From contig CAKZRQ010000023.1 in assembly GCA_937146645.1 (NCBI GenBank), forward strand, positions 1 through 64,000: a stretch of 64,000 bases of DNA. Direction: 5' to 3'. The stretch's first letter is position 1, and each line of letters starts with the position of its first letter. The notes below the pieces were generated by a model that was not told where the DNA came from, did not search any database, and saw only the letters and a list, made by a program, of their open reading frames with translations. Shown here in pieces: positions 15,980 to 25,453 of this stretch. Position numbers and translations under genes: made by a program. Origin of the DNA: an uncultured Cyclobacteriaceae bacterium (lineage in GTDB: Bacteria > Bacteroidota > Bacteroidia > Cytophagales > Cyclobacteriaceae).

Positions 15980-17143
15980 TTGAAGTCTGATAAGTTCGGG
16001 CGATTTTTTCTGATAGCAGGAATCATCTTGGTCTCTTTGAACCTTCGGACTTCCATAGCTTCGGTTGGACCGCTGATTCCATTTATCCGGGAGGATTTAG
16101 GAATGAGCAACGGTCTTGCTGGATTCCTGACTACTCTTCCCTTATTAACTTTTGCTTCTTTTTCTCTTTTTGCGCCTAAGATTGGTCAAAAGTTAGGGTA
16201 TGGGAAAGCCATCTTTCTTGGAATAGCGCTTTTAGCCTTTGGGGTGGTGATCCGTGTGGTTGGAGGCATTCCTTTACTTCTGATGGGCACTGCATTGACT
16301 GGGATCGGAATTGTCATAGCCAACGTGCTTTTGATTCCCATGATTAAAGTCCAATTGCCTCAAAAACTTGGGTTGATGACTGCTCTTATGGCTACCATGA
16401 TGTCTTTATCCGCAGCGGTTGCAGCTGGAATATCGGTTCCAATTGCTGTGGATTTGGATTTTGGTTGGAGAGGATCATTAGCCTCTTGGGTAATTTTAAT
16501 GATTCTGGCTTTGGGAATCTGGATACCTCAATTAAGAAGTAAAAGAAGCTTCAACCTGGGTTCAAAAGGAGGGAAGAATGTGTGGGCCTCAAAACTGGGT
16601 TGGTATATCACTCTGTTTATGGGTAGTCAGTCGGTGATTTATTTCACCTTTACGACGTGGCTACCGGATATGCTCATAGATCAAGGTTGGACTCCGGTAG
16701 AGGCAGGAGCGATCTCCTCGGTCATGCAGCTTTTCGGGTTGATAGGATCTTATTTTGCGCCTACGCTCATTATGCGATTGAAGCAACAGTCCACCTTTAC
16801 TTTGGGAGTTGGTATTTTATATGTTTTGGGTTTTGCTGCGCTCTTCTTGGAAATCGATTGGCTCACCTATGCCAGTTTGACGGTTATCGGGATATGTATG
16901 GGAGCCAGTTTGAGTATTGGTTATGTGTTTATATCTCTGAGGACAGCCGAGGATGAAACCACCTCTAATCTATCGGCCATGGTTCAGTCGCTGGGCTATT
17001 TTTTAGCTGCAATTGGCCCTTTTCTATTTGGTTGGAGTCTGGATCTTTTCAATAATTGGGATTTCCTGATTTGGTTTATGCTCTTCTTCACGGGTCTTTT
17101 CATCTATTTCGGAATGTACTCTGGAAGAGATCAGAAAATTTAA
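15980..17143 (+). CDS. MFS transporter, CynX/NimT family
   Basis: A 387-residue membrane protein with about 12 segments. The first segment ends SLNLRTSIASVGPLIPFI, the family's typical opening, and the second half repeats the pattern. CynX/NimT members export or import small anions such as cyanate or nitroimidazole-like compounds, but the substrate here is unknown. No ATG is available between the in-frame stop at 15938 and the first membrane segment, so a TTG at 15980 is the most likely start (a CTG at 15974 is possible). It lies 48 nt after hemH and 3 nt before trmN6. Confidence 0.85.
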   Translation: MKSDKFGRFFLIAGIILVSLNLRTSIASVGPLIPFIREDLGMSNGLAGFLTTLPLLTFASFSLFAPKIGQKLGYGKAIFLGIALLAFGVVIRVVGGIPLLLMGTALTGIGIVIANVLLIPMIKVQLPQKLGLMTALMATMMSLSAAVAAGISVPIAVDLDFGWRGSLASWVILMILALGIWIPQLRSKRSFNLGSKGGKNVWASKLGWYITLFMGSQSVIYFTFTTWLPDMLIDQGWTPVEAGAISSVMQLFGLIGSYFAPTLIMRLKQQSTFTLGVGILYVLGFAALFLEIDWLTYASLTVIGICMGASLSIGYVFISLRTAEDETTSNLSAMVQSLGYFLAAIGPFLFGWSLDLFNNWDFLIWFMLFFTGLFIYFGMYSGRDQKI

Positions 17144-17146
17144 TTC

Positions 17147-17854
17147 ATGGCAAACTCCTGGTTTCGGTTTAAGCAGTTTTTGGTAAATCAGGATCGCTGT
17201 GCCATGAAGGTGAGCACCGATGCAGTTCTTTTGGGTGCAAAAGCTGGATCCGGTAAGCCAAAGCGGATTCTAGATATCGGAGCCGGGACCGGAGTTATTT
17301 CCTTAATGCTTGCGCAAAGATTTCCGAAAGCTTTGATCACTGCTGTAGAAATTGACAAAGATGCCTTCCAGCAATGCCAGGAGAACTTCGAAGCTAGTCC
17401 TTTTGCCGATAGGCTAGATATTTATCAAAGCCCTATTCAGGAGTTCCGATCAGATGAGAAATTTGATTTGATCGTGAGCAATCCACCATATTATAATGAT
17501 CATTTAAAGTCGTCTGATTCTAAACGAAACAAGGCCTTACATACCGAGGATTTATCTTACAGAGAACTACTTGAATCCTGTAGAAATCTACTTGCTGAAG
17601 AAGGTGAATTTTGGCTTATCCTTCCACCCAGGCAAATGAGAGAATTGGCAATTATGGCACGAGGTTTTGGGTTTAATTCATCCTATTCTATGCAGATATT
17701 TCATAGACCCGGTAAGGAGCAACATCGTGAAATTCAAACGTTTTCAATGGGGTTTAAGAGCGACTTTATCGAAAAATTCTATTTAAAGGATGAAAATGAG
17801 GTCTACAGTCCGGCATATAAAAAGTTGCTCACGGAATTTTTATTAGAATTTTGA
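17147..17854 (+). CDS. trmN6: tRNA1(Val) A37 N6-methyltransferase (TrmN6/YfiC-like)
   Basis: A 235-residue class I SAM-dependent methyltransferase. DIGAGTG at 43-49 is the SAM-binding loop, VEID at about 67-70 the acidic ribose-binding residues, and NPPYY at 112-116 the catalytic N6-adenine motif. The N-terminus (FRFKQFLVNQDRCAMKVSTDAVLLGA) is that of TrmN6, which methylates A37 of tRNA1(Val). It follows the MFS gene by 3 nt, so the two are probably co-transcribed. Confidence 0.88.
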   Translation: MANSWFRFKQFLVNQDRCAMKVSTDAVLLGAKAGSGKPKRILDIGAGTGVISLMLAQRFPKALITAVEIDKDAFQQCQENFEASPFADRLDIYQSPIQEFRSDEKFDLIVSNPPYYNDHLKSSDSKRNKALHTEDLSYRELLESCRNLLAEEGEFWLILPPRQMRELAIMARGFGFNSSYSMQIFHRPGKEQHREIQTFSMGFKSDFIEKFYLKDENEVYSPAYKKLLTEFLLEF

Positions 17855-17913
17855 ATGAATGACGGGTCATTTTATCTGACTTTTGACAAAAAATAAAATG
17901 TAGTTTGGAAGTC

Positions 17914-17943
17914 TTGTGTGGTCACGTAAATCGCCTATTTTTG
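17914..17943 (+). promoter_or_regulatory. Bacteroidota-type promoter of the TonB/DUF4249 operon
   Basis: TTG at 17914-17916 and TATTTTTG at 17936-17943, spacing 19 nt, fit the -33/-7 pattern. The start codon of the Kelch lipoprotein is 29 nt after the -7 box. Confidence 0.7.
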
Positions 17944-17972
17944 GCTACTTAAACTAAACCGAAAAAGTTTTC

Positions 17973-19433
17973 ATGCAGCGATCTTGGCTTCTTTTGCTAA
18001 TGATGGCCTTGGTTCTTTTCTCGTCTTGTGAAGAAGACGACCCAGAGACTACCATCTTAGTGACTGAGGAGGTATTGCTTACTAGTGGTGAGCAAGCCCG
18101 ACTCCTTGGAAGATTAATTACCAATCAATCGATTAACCCCAGTGATCACGGATTTCAGCTTTCCGAGGATCAGAATTTTGGTTCACCAATAATTATAGCT
18201 TTAGGGCCGAAGGAGGGACCAGGAAGGTTTATTGGAGAAGTTACTGGGCTGAAGGTTGGGCAAACCTATTATGCTCGTGCATATATGGATCTGGGTTCAG
18301 GCCTTGAATTTGGCAATACCATAGAATTAAATACACTTGATCCAGGGCTTGAAAGCTTTGAACCAAACTTTGGCAAAGAGGGGGCTGAAGTATTTATCTT
18401 CGGTCGAAATTTTACCCAAGATACCAAGGTGTTCTTTGGTGATCAGGAGGCCGTTGTTCAAGAAGTTCTCTTTGAAACTCGTCTGCGGGTGATTATTCCA
18501 TCCGCCAGTTCTGCATCGACGGTTCCATTAAGGGTTCTGGTACAGGATAGGGAGCTTATTTTCGATAATCCTTTCGAATATCAAATTGGTACCTACGAAA
18601 TAGCAAGCGAATACCCAGCTAACGTAAGGATGTTTGATAATATCTCTTTTCAAAGAGGAGGAGAGTTTTTTGCTGGACTAGGTTCAGACAAGGCAGCTGT
18701 CTTTTTTCCAGATATCTACAAGTATAATCCAGGTTCTAATTCTTGGTTGCAAGTCCCATTCAATGGTACAAATAGGTCATTTGCATGGGCTACTGAGAAT
18801 TACCTCGGAGGTGGAATTAGGGAGTTGGGTAGGGACCCATTCTTAATCAATAGAAATTTCTATCGGTTTGATGGAAGTTCCTTCGTTCAGCTAGATGATT
18901 TGCCCTTCGACAGCCGAGAATCAATTGCATTTGAAGTTGGAGACTTCTTATACGTGGTAGGAGGAAAAGAGGGTAATTCAAAAGCTGGCTGGAGGTATGA
19001 ATCCAGTACAGGTATCTGGGCACAAATTGCTGAAGCACCGTTTGCCATAGACCAGAGCCAGGCGAGTTTTACTTACCAAGCAGAACAGTATTTCATTAAT
19101 GCAAATGGGGCGATTGTCAAATACATTCCATTCTCTGATACTTGGGAAGCTGCTGGATTTTTCCCGGGAAGTACAGGTCAGGGTTATCCAATTGCTCAAG
19201 TGGTGGGTGATCGGGTATATGTCGGAGCTTACAGGAGATCACTGGAAATGTGGGAGTGGAATTTGAATAGTCGAGTTTGGACGGCCAAGAATAATGTGCC
19301 GGGTATTCCTCAAACATTGAATGCAGGAAGCTTTGAGAGTGATGGTTTCGTCTATTTCCTCCGAGTTCCAGAAATAACTGTGGTTGGTGATCAGCCATCC
19401 CCACTTTATAAATTTGACCCATCAGGCATTTAA
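17973..19433 (+). CDS. Lipoprotein with IPT/TIG domain and Kelch-type propeller
   Basis: A 486-residue protein with a lipoprotein signal (LFSSC, Cys19). Residues about 30-125 form a fibronectin-like segment. About 127-208 form an IPT/TIG domain (FEPNFGKEGAEVFIFGRNF, then DTKVFFGDQEA). From about 220 to the end there are Kelch-like blades (for example DFLYVVGGKEGN and DRVYVGAYR with following Trp residues). It heads an operon with a TonB-dependent receptor (10 nt gap) and two DUF4249 lipoproteins. It is probably a surface or periplasmic-side outer-membrane lipoprotein that binds a ligand or partner for the receptor. The ligand is unknown. Confidence 0.85.
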   Translation: MQRSWLLLLMMALVLFSSCEEDDPETTILVTEEVLLTSGEQARLLGRLITNQSINPSDHGFQLSEDQNFGSPIIIALGPKEGPGRFIGEVTGLKVGQTYYARAYMDLGSGLEFGNTIELNTLDPGLESFEPNFGKEGAEVFIFGRNFTQDTKVFFGDQEAVVQEVLFETRLRVIIPSASSASTVPLRVLVQDRELIFDNPFEYQIGTYEIASEYPANVRMFDNISFQRGGEFFAGLGSDKAAVFFPDIYKYNPGSNSWLQVPFNGTNRSFAWATENYLGGGIRELGRDPFLINRNFYRFDGSSFVQLDDLPFDSRESIAFEVGDFLYVVGGKEGNSKAGWRYESSTGIWAQIAEAPFAIDQSQASFTYQAEQYFINANGAIVKYIPFSDTWEAAGFFPGSTGQGYPIAQVVGDRVYVGAYRRSLEMWEWNLNSRVWTAKNNVPGIPQTLNAGSFESDGFVYFLRVPEITVVGDQPSPLYKFDPSGI

Positions 19434-19443
19434 AACAGCATAT

Positions 19444-21846
19444 ATGAAAAAACTTATACTAGCCTGTTTAATTCTTCTCTCTCAATTAGCTTTGGCCCAA
19501 ACTGAAGTCAAGAGGGAAGTCATTGGTCGAGACGTCGGTCAGCTAAATGGAATAAAAATTTCTGCCAGAGTTATTGATGAGATAACCGGAGAAGCGCTGG
19601 TGGGGGCTACGGTTTCTCTACCTGAGACCGATGAGGTCTTTGTATCTGATAATAATGGCACATTTGAATTAGTTCTTGAAAGAGCAGAATACAACCTTGT
19701 ATTCCGCTATGTAGGATATGAAGAGGTCCAATATCCTATCACTGCAGTTGGAGATGGAAGAATTTTGGTCAAAATGATTCAGGAAGATTTCCAACTTGAG
19801 GATGTGGTGATCTTCGGTAGAGATCCAGATAAAAATATTAGGTCAACCGATATGGGTGCAGTGACTTTAAGTATGAATACCCTGAAGGAATTACCGCCAT
19901 TTTTGGGAGAGGTAGATATTATCCAATCTATGGCCACACTACCAGGGGTAACCCAGGTGGGTGAAGCATCTGCAGGTCTTAATGTTCGTGGAGGTGGAGC
20001 AGATCAAAACCTTATTCAATTTGCCGGGGCACCGGTTTACAATCCTACTCACCTTTTTGGATTGTTTACCTCTTTTAACCCAGATTTTGTGAATCAAGTA
20101 ACCTTGTATAAATCTGTAATTCCCGCACGCTTTGGTGGGAGAGGATCATCCATACTAGATATCACTCCTAAGGCTGGTAGTGTGGATAAATGGGGAGGAG
20201 ATTTAATGCTGAGTAATTACTCCGGTAAGCTGTCTCTGAATGGGCCTTTAGTCAAGAACAAAGTCTCTGTTCGAGGTGGTATCCGAGGCTCCTACATTAA
20301 TTGGTTCTTAAATTCCTTAAGTAATCCTGATTTAAAGAATTCACAGGCATCCTTTTATGATGCGAACCTGATTATAAGTGCACCGGTATCTGATAACAAT
20401 GAATTTACTTATAGTTTCTATACCAGTTACGATGATTTTGGATTCGCTTCTGACACGACAATTTCATGGAGGAATACGAGTCATTCCCTACAATGGAAAA
20501 GCCAATTAACGCCGAAGATCAATCTTGAAGCTCTTGGGTACTATTCTCAGTATGACTATAGTATTTTCAACGAGGCTGGAAGTACCAATGACTTTGATTT
20601 GAACTCAGGAGTAAAGGATATTGGAGGTAAGCTTTTCCTTCAGTATGCCTTTTCCGAGACCAACCGAATTACTATAGGTGGAGACTACAAGCAAGTGGAA
20701 ATTCAACCTGGAGAACTCATCCCAACAAGTGGGCCCGAATCCGGAATATTACCCCAGAAAGTCCAGGATGAATTTGGGACCGAAGCCGGTGTTCATTTTC
20801 AACATGAATTTGAATTAGGGGAAAAGGTGGGTGTTTCTTATGGCCTTCGCTATGATACTTACCAATATCTCGGGCCGAGAACGGTGAGAGAGTATGCTCC
20901 AAATCAGCCTATAACTGACGGAAGTGCCATCGGGGAAACAACTTATGGCGATGGGGACCAAATCACGACCTATGATGGTTTGGGGCCAAGGGCATCCTTG
21001 AGATATTCTTTCAACAAATCCACATCTGTGAAACTGGGATATAACAAAATGTACCAGTTTATCCATTTGATATCGAATACGGCCACCATTGCTCCAACTG
21101 ATGTTTGGAAGCTGAGTGATACCTTCATCGAGCCGCAGATCGTGGACCAGTATTCTCTAGGATTCTATAAGAATTTTAAGGGTAACATCTTCGAAACATC
21201 TGTCGAAGTATACTACAAGGATCAGGAAAATGTGGTTGAGTATAAAGATGGTGCGAATCTGATTTTGCAAAATCACATTGAAACAGAACTTGTTCCTGCT
21301 CAGGGTCAGGCTTATGGAGTCGAATTGTATGTGAAGAAAAACCTGGGAAGATTGACAGGTTGGGTTTCTTATACCTACTCAAGGTCATTGAGAAGAGTGA
21401 TCACTCCTTATGAAGAAGAGATTATTAATGATGGGGAATGGTTTGCATCAAATTTCGACAAACCGCATGTTCTTACTTTGATTGGAAATTACAAGGTAAG
21501 CACCAATACCTCGATCTCTGCAACTTTTGGATATAGCACGGGACGTCCGGTTACTTTCCCAGAGGCAAAGTTTGATTTTTCTGGAAATAATCTGGCCTAT
21601 TTCAATCTCAGAAATGAAGAAAGGATCCCTGACTTCCATAGATTGGATATGTCTGTCAATTTCAAACTGAAGGGAAATGGAAGATTTTTCGACGGAGATT
21701 GGACATTTGCGATTCTGAATGTTTACGGACGAAAGAATCCATTTTCATTGTTCTTTGTGGATGAGGCCGGTGCACCTCCTCAAGCACTTCGCCTTGCAAT
21801 TTTGGGAGTGCCACTTCCTAGTTTAAGCTATGCGTTAAAATTCTAG
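19444..21846 (+). CDS. TonB-dependent outer-membrane receptor with carboxypeptidase-regulatory-like domain
   Basis: An 800-residue protein. The start was set at the ATG at 19444 because the longer frame adds 20 residues before an obvious signal peptide (cleavage near ALAQ). Residues about 35-115 are a CarboxypepD_reg-like beta-sandwich (ITGEALVGATVSLPETD ... FRYVGYEE). About 120-250 is the plug (GEASAGLNVRGGGADQNL, then PVYNPTHLFGLF). The remainder is a 22-strand-type barrel ending in Phe (SYALKF). It imports a bound ligand using TonB energy. The two DUF4249 genes downstream and the Kelch lipoprotein upstream replace the usual SusD-type partner. Confidence 0.92.
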   Translation: MKKLILACLILLSQLALAQTEVKREVIGRDVGQLNGIKISARVIDEITGEALVGATVSLPETDEVFVSDNNGTFELVLERAEYNLVFRYVGYEEVQYPITAVGDGRILVKMIQEDFQLEDVVIFGRDPDKNIRSTDMGAVTLSMNTLKELPPFLGEVDIIQSMATLPGVTQVGEASAGLNVRGGGADQNLIQFAGAPVYNPTHLFGLFTSFNPDFVNQVTLYKSVIPARFGGRGSSILDITPKAGSVDKWGGDLMLSNYSGKLSLNGPLVKNKVSVRGGIRGSYINWFLNSLSNPDLKNSQASFYDANLIISAPVSDNNEFTYSFYTSYDDFGFASDTTISWRNTSHSLQWKSQLTPKINLEALGYYSQYDYSIFNEAGSTNDFDLNSGVKDIGGKLFLQYAFSETNRITIGGDYKQVEIQPGELIPTSGPESGILPQKVQDEFGTEAGVHFQHEFELGEKVGVSYGLRYDTYQYLGPRTVREYAPNQPITDGSAIGETTYGDGDQITTYDGLGPRASLRYSFNKSTSVKLGYNKMYQFIHLISNTATIAPTDVWKLSDTFIEPQIVDQYSLGFYKNFKGNIFETSVEVYYKDQENVVEYKDGANLILQNHIETELVPAQGQAYGVELYVKKNLGRLTGWVSYTYSRSLRRVITPYEEEIINDGEWFASNFDKPHVLTLIGNYKVSTNTSISATFGYSTGRPVTFPEAKFDFSGNNLAYFNLRNEERIPDFHRLDMSVNFKLKGNGRFFDGDWTFAILNVYGRKNPFSLFFVDEAGAPPQALRLAILGVPLPSLSYALKF

Positions 21847-21848
21847 GA

Positions 21849-22907
21849 ATGAGGAGATATATCTATTTACTATTGCTTTTGCCTCTGGCTTGTATTGACC
21901 CATTTGAGGTCGAGGTACCAGAGGGCCCGCAACTCCTGACGGTAGAAGGTTTTCTCACTACTTCTCCCGGACCGCATATTATAAAATTGAGCAGAAGCGC
22001 AACCTATGGTAGTGCCTTTGAGGGATTGGTAAGACCTGTTCGAGACGCTACTGTTATTGTCAGAGATGATCTGGGAAATGTTGCGTTTTTAGCCGAAGAC
22101 TTGGACGAAAGGGGTAATTATTTAACACCAGAAGGGTTTAGAGCGGTTGTTGGTCGAACCTATACCCTACAGATTCAGCTGATCGAAGGGAATGTATACA
22201 CATCTCTTCCTGAAAGAATTGAATCAGTTCCAGAGATTAAAAATTTGGGTTATGAAATTGTTAGAATTCCTGTAGAAGGGGAGACTAATGATAGATCAGG
22301 AGTGCAGCTTGTAGTGGATGTTGATGATCCGGCTGATCAGGATAATTTCTACTTCTGGAGAACGGGACCGTCTACTTTTATTATTAAAACCAGGCCTGAT
22401 CTATTCTTCATCCGACCTCCGGCCGCTGACGATAGAGATCCAGATCCGAAGGATTGTTGTGATACTTGTTTCCAAACAGAGTTCTTCAGCAATGCAGGAA
22501 TTTACGTGGCAAATGATGACAATTTCAATGGACTAACTACTCGAATTCCTGCAGGTTTCATTGAGGATGATGGGATAAGATTTGTAGAAACTCATAGAGC
22601 CGAGATTAGTCAAATTTCAATCTCAGCTGAGGCCTACAGGTTCCTCAGATTAGTGAGGCAGCAAACCGAAATTAGTGGATCCGTTTTTGACCCGCCTCCA
22701 GCTAATATCAGAGGTAACATGATAAGTCTTGATGATCCTGAGGAAGTGGTATTAGGTTATTTCATGGCAGGAGCGGAGGCCAAAGAAGAGATTTACATCC
22801 AGGCATCTGAGATGGAATTTCGTCAACCAGCAGCTCAAATTCTGGACGACTGTAGAGTACTACCTAATACAACAACGGATACCCCTTCGGACTGGGACCC
22901 TAATTAA
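21849..22907 (+). CDS. DUF4249 lipoprotein (copy 1)
   Basis: A 352-residue lipoprotein (lipobox LPLAC, Cys15) of the DUF4249 family, which commonly accompanies TonB-dependent receptors of Bacteroidota. The start lies 2 nt after the receptor's stop, so translation is coupled. The body is beta-rich (TVEGFLTTSP, ATYGSAFEGLVRPVRDA, AVVGRTYTLQIQ). A Cys cluster sits at 203, 204 and 207 (KDCCDTC), with another Cys near the C-terminus (DDCRVL). The following gene encodes a close copy. Probable role: outer-membrane partner of the receptor; ligand unknown. Confidence 0.88.
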   Translation: MRRYIYLLLLLPLACIDPFEVEVPEGPQLLTVEGFLTTSPGPHIIKLSRSATYGSAFEGLVRPVRDATVIVRDDLGNVAFLAEDLDERGNYLTPEGFRAVVGRTYTLQIQLIEGNVYTSLPERIESVPEIKNLGYEIVRIPVEGETNDRSGVQLVVDVDDPADQDNFYFWRTGPSTFIIKTRPDLFFIRPPAADDRDPDPKDCCDTCFQTEFFSNAGIYVANDDNFNGLTTRIPAGFIEDDGIRFVETHRAEISQISISAEAYRFLRLVRQQTEISGSVFDPPPANIRGNMISLDDPEEVVLGYFMAGAEAKEEIYIQASEMEFRQPAAQILDDCRVLPNTTTDTPSDWDPN

Positions 22908-22934
22908 GTCAGATAGCTTATTGCTAAACCAACA

Positions 22935-23984
22935 ATGAAAAAATATTTATCTATTCTCTTGGTTGCCCTTATGGGATGTATCGACCCTTTCGAAGTGGAG
23001 GTGCCGGAAGGTCCTCAGTATTTGACTGTGGAAGGATACATCACAAATCTTCCCAAGGCACATGAGGTCAGGATAACCAGAGGAGATACATACGGAAGTG
23101 TGTTCGAAGGATTGGTGAGACCTGTGCGTGAGGCAACAGTCGTGATTCGGGATGATCAGGGTAATGTTACCTTTCTCCAAGAAGACCTAGATAATAGAGG
23201 TTCCTATTTTACTCCACCAAATTACCAGGCAGTTGTGGGAAGATCATATACTCTACAGATTCAATTGATCGATGGTAGAGTCTACACATCACTTCCTGAA
23301 AGGGTTGGAGCACCCACAGAAATCCAAAATGTGAGCTATCAATCTGTTGAAATACCAGTAGAAGGAGAAGTAAATCCAGATTCTGGAGTTCAGTTATTAG
23401 TGGATATAGATGATCCAGCAGATGAGAATAATTTTTATTTCTGGAGGAATTCTGATGCCACATATGTTCTACTTACCAGACCTGACTTATTTGTAACTCC
23501 TCCACCTGAGCGAAGACCAGCACCGAAAGATTGCTGCTTTATTTGCTGGAGAAATGAACCCGCTCCCGGGAATCAGTCCATTTTCATTGCTAATGATGAT
23601 AATTTCAACGGATTAAGCACTCAATTACCGGCAGCCTTTATTCCTGATAATGGACTACGTTTCGCTGATACTTATCGGATTGATTTCAGCCAAATCAGTA
23701 TTTCTCAAGAGGCTTTTAGATTTTTGCGATTAGTTAAACAGCAATCAGAAATAAGCGGCTCAGTATTCGACCCACCTCCAGCGAGAATTACTGGAAATAT
23801 GATTAGTCTTGATGATCCTGATGAAATCGTCCTTGGTTATTTCATGGCTGGTGGAGAAACAACTGAACGAGTGTATATCAAAAAGTCCGAGCTTGATTTT
23901 GTCCAACCAGAGGCAAGAATTACAGATGATTGTAGAGTTGTAGAAGGGGCTATGGATAACCCTCCACTAGATTGGAATCCCTGA
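22935..23984 (+). CDS. DUF4249 lipoprotein (copy 2)
   Basis: A 349-residue lipoprotein (lipobox ALMGC, Cys15), colinear without gaps with the preceding DUF4249 protein for about 190 residues (for example CIDPFEVEVPEGPQ in both). Divergence is greatest in the loop before the Cys cluster, which here is C200, C201, C204 (KDCCFICW). It is the last gene of the operon and converges with a minus-strand gene 4 nt away. Two slightly different copies after one receptor suggest two ligand-binding variants or a two-subunit lid; this is inference. Confidence 0.88.
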   Translation: MKKYLSILLVALMGCIDPFEVEVPEGPQYLTVEGYITNLPKAHEVRITRGDTYGSVFEGLVRPVREATVVIRDDQGNVTFLQEDLDNRGSYFTPPNYQAVVGRSYTLQIQLIDGRVYTSLPERVGAPTEIQNVSYQSVEIPVEGEVNPDSGVQLLVDIDDPADENNFYFWRNSDATYVLLTRPDLFVTPPPERRPAPKDCCFICWRNEPAPGNQSIFIANDDNFNGLSTQLPAAFIPDNGLRFADTYRIDFSQISISQEAFRFLRLVKQQSEISGSVFDPPPARITGNMISLDDPDEIVLGYFMAGGETTERVYIKKSELDFVQPEARITDDCRVVEGAMDNPPLDWNP

Positions 23985-23988
23985 AAAT

Positions 23989-25329
23989 TCAGGATGGATC
24001 AGATATGGTCATCTTTTCCTTGAATTCAATTCCATACCCTTCCAGGGCTCTTAGAATGGGTTGGTAAATCTCTGGAATCACCGGAACATGTAATCCAGTT
24101 AAGGATATTTCACCATCCATAAATTTGTCTACTGCTATCGCAAGTGGTAACCCGACTGTCTTTGCCATGGCAGTATATACCGAGTCTTCACCTTTACATA
24201 CCAAGCTGGAAATCACCTCTTTTGACCCTTCATGGGTTTCAATTTCAAATTTGTGCTGCATCACAATCATATCCCTGTCATTCGGGTCTAGCGTCCAGCT
24301 TTTTTCTAAAATCTTTTGCAGAATTTGTGCTGGAGAACCTGTTCGCATGGGTACTGGATCAGTACTGAAAAGTCCAAGCCACTGAATTTTTTCAAATGTT
24401 GGAAAATCCAGAGCTGGGAAAATATCCCCAAGCTTTTCTTCGACTGTTCTGCTTGGGTCATAGGGCAAAAAAGTATTGAAGAAATCACGCATGCAGAAGT
24501 CTTCGGGTAAGGTAACTTCATAATGATCCTCAGTAAGTCCGAGCTGAACGAAAATGTCCCAAGCCTTGGTGAACCCGACTCGCCTAAGAGTACCCCGGCG
24601 CATGGTGGGGATATCTTCCAGTCCATATACTTTTCGGTAGCTTAGAGAGTCTCTATTTGGATAACCTTCGTAAGAGCCAATTTCATCAAATTCGAATTGA
24701 TCGATTCGGGTGAATAGCTTGTGATAGGGGACAAATTTGAGCCTCCCTTGCTCTATGTATCGGGAAGTTCCCTGGCCCGCTAAAACTACATTCCTGGGGT
24801 TCCAGGTGAACTTATATTTCCAGGGATTATTTTCATGCTCGGGAGTGAGAAGACCACCACAGAATGATTTAAAGGATAGAATTCTTTCCCCACTTTGTTT
24901 GGCTTCATCAATAATCTTCATGGCTGACATGTGGTCGATTCCTGGGTCAAGACCACATTCATTTAGAAAAAAGAGGTTCGATTCTTTAATCTTGGTCGCC
25001 ATTTCCTTCAGCTCAGGTGATTCATAGGAAGCACTGAAAAAATGCTTCTCCTGTTCTAGTGCTAGTTGTGCCACTTTTGGGTGCAAAAATGCAGGTAGCA
25101 TAGATATTACAACATCACAAGAGCTGATCAAATCAGCTAATTTCCCATCATTCTTTGTATCTAGTTTAACAGCCTCCGTATTAGCTCTGGATCTGAGTTT
25201 TGTCTGTGCCGAATCTAAATCGATATCAGCTAAAATAAGCTTTCTATTTTTAGATTTTGCTTGATCTGCCAGAAAGTCAATAAGGTAGGTGGAAGACTTG
25301 CCACTACCGAGTAAAAGGATGGTTTGCAT
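23989..25329 (-). CDS. Saccharopine dehydrogenase family protein
   Basis: A 446-residue enzyme starting MQTILLLGSGKSST at the ATG ending at 25329; the longer frame to 25350 adds seven residues before the dinucleotide-binding strand. The N-terminal Rossmann fold (LLLGSGKSS, then ILADIDLDSA) binds NAD(P). The middle has CDVVISMLPAFLHPKVA and NECGLDPGIDHM, typical of saccharopine dehydrogenases and lysine-ketoglutarate reductase-like enzymes. The C-terminal part (QHKFEIET ... TAMAKTVGLPLAIA) is the substrate domain. A role in lysine breakdown or the reverse aminoadipate route is likely, but no pathway neighbours are nearby. Confidence 0.88.
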   Translation of the reverse strand: MQTILLLGSGKSSTYLIDFLADQAKSKNRKLILADIDLDSAQTKLRSRANTEAVKLDTKNDGKLADLISSCDVVISMLPAFLHPKVAQLALEQEKHFFSASYESPELKEMATKIKESNLFFLNECGLDPGIDHMSAMKIIDEAKQSGERILSFKSFCGGLLTPEHENNPWKYKFTWNPRNVVLAGQGTSRYIEQGRLKFVPYHKLFTRIDQFEFDEIGSYEGYPNRDSLSYRKVYGLEDIPTMRRGTLRRVGFTKAWDIFVQLGLTEDHYEVTLPEDFCMRDFFNTFLPYDPSRTVEEKLGDIFPALDFPTFEKIQWLGLFSTDPVPMRTGSPAQILQKILEKSWTLDPNDRDMIVMQHKFEIETHEGSKEVISSLVCKGEDSVYTAMAKTVGLPLAIAVDKFMDGEISLTGLHVPVIPEIYQPILRALEGYGIEFKEKMTISDPS

Positions 25330-25453
25330 TTTGGGAGAATTGACAATCAAAGTTGCTCAAAATTGGGGAAGAAAAAACTTTAATTCGGCAATTTCGATAA
25401 CAAAAGTCTATTTTAATTCTTTTATCAGTCCCGGTAGTAAATCCTAGTAATTT

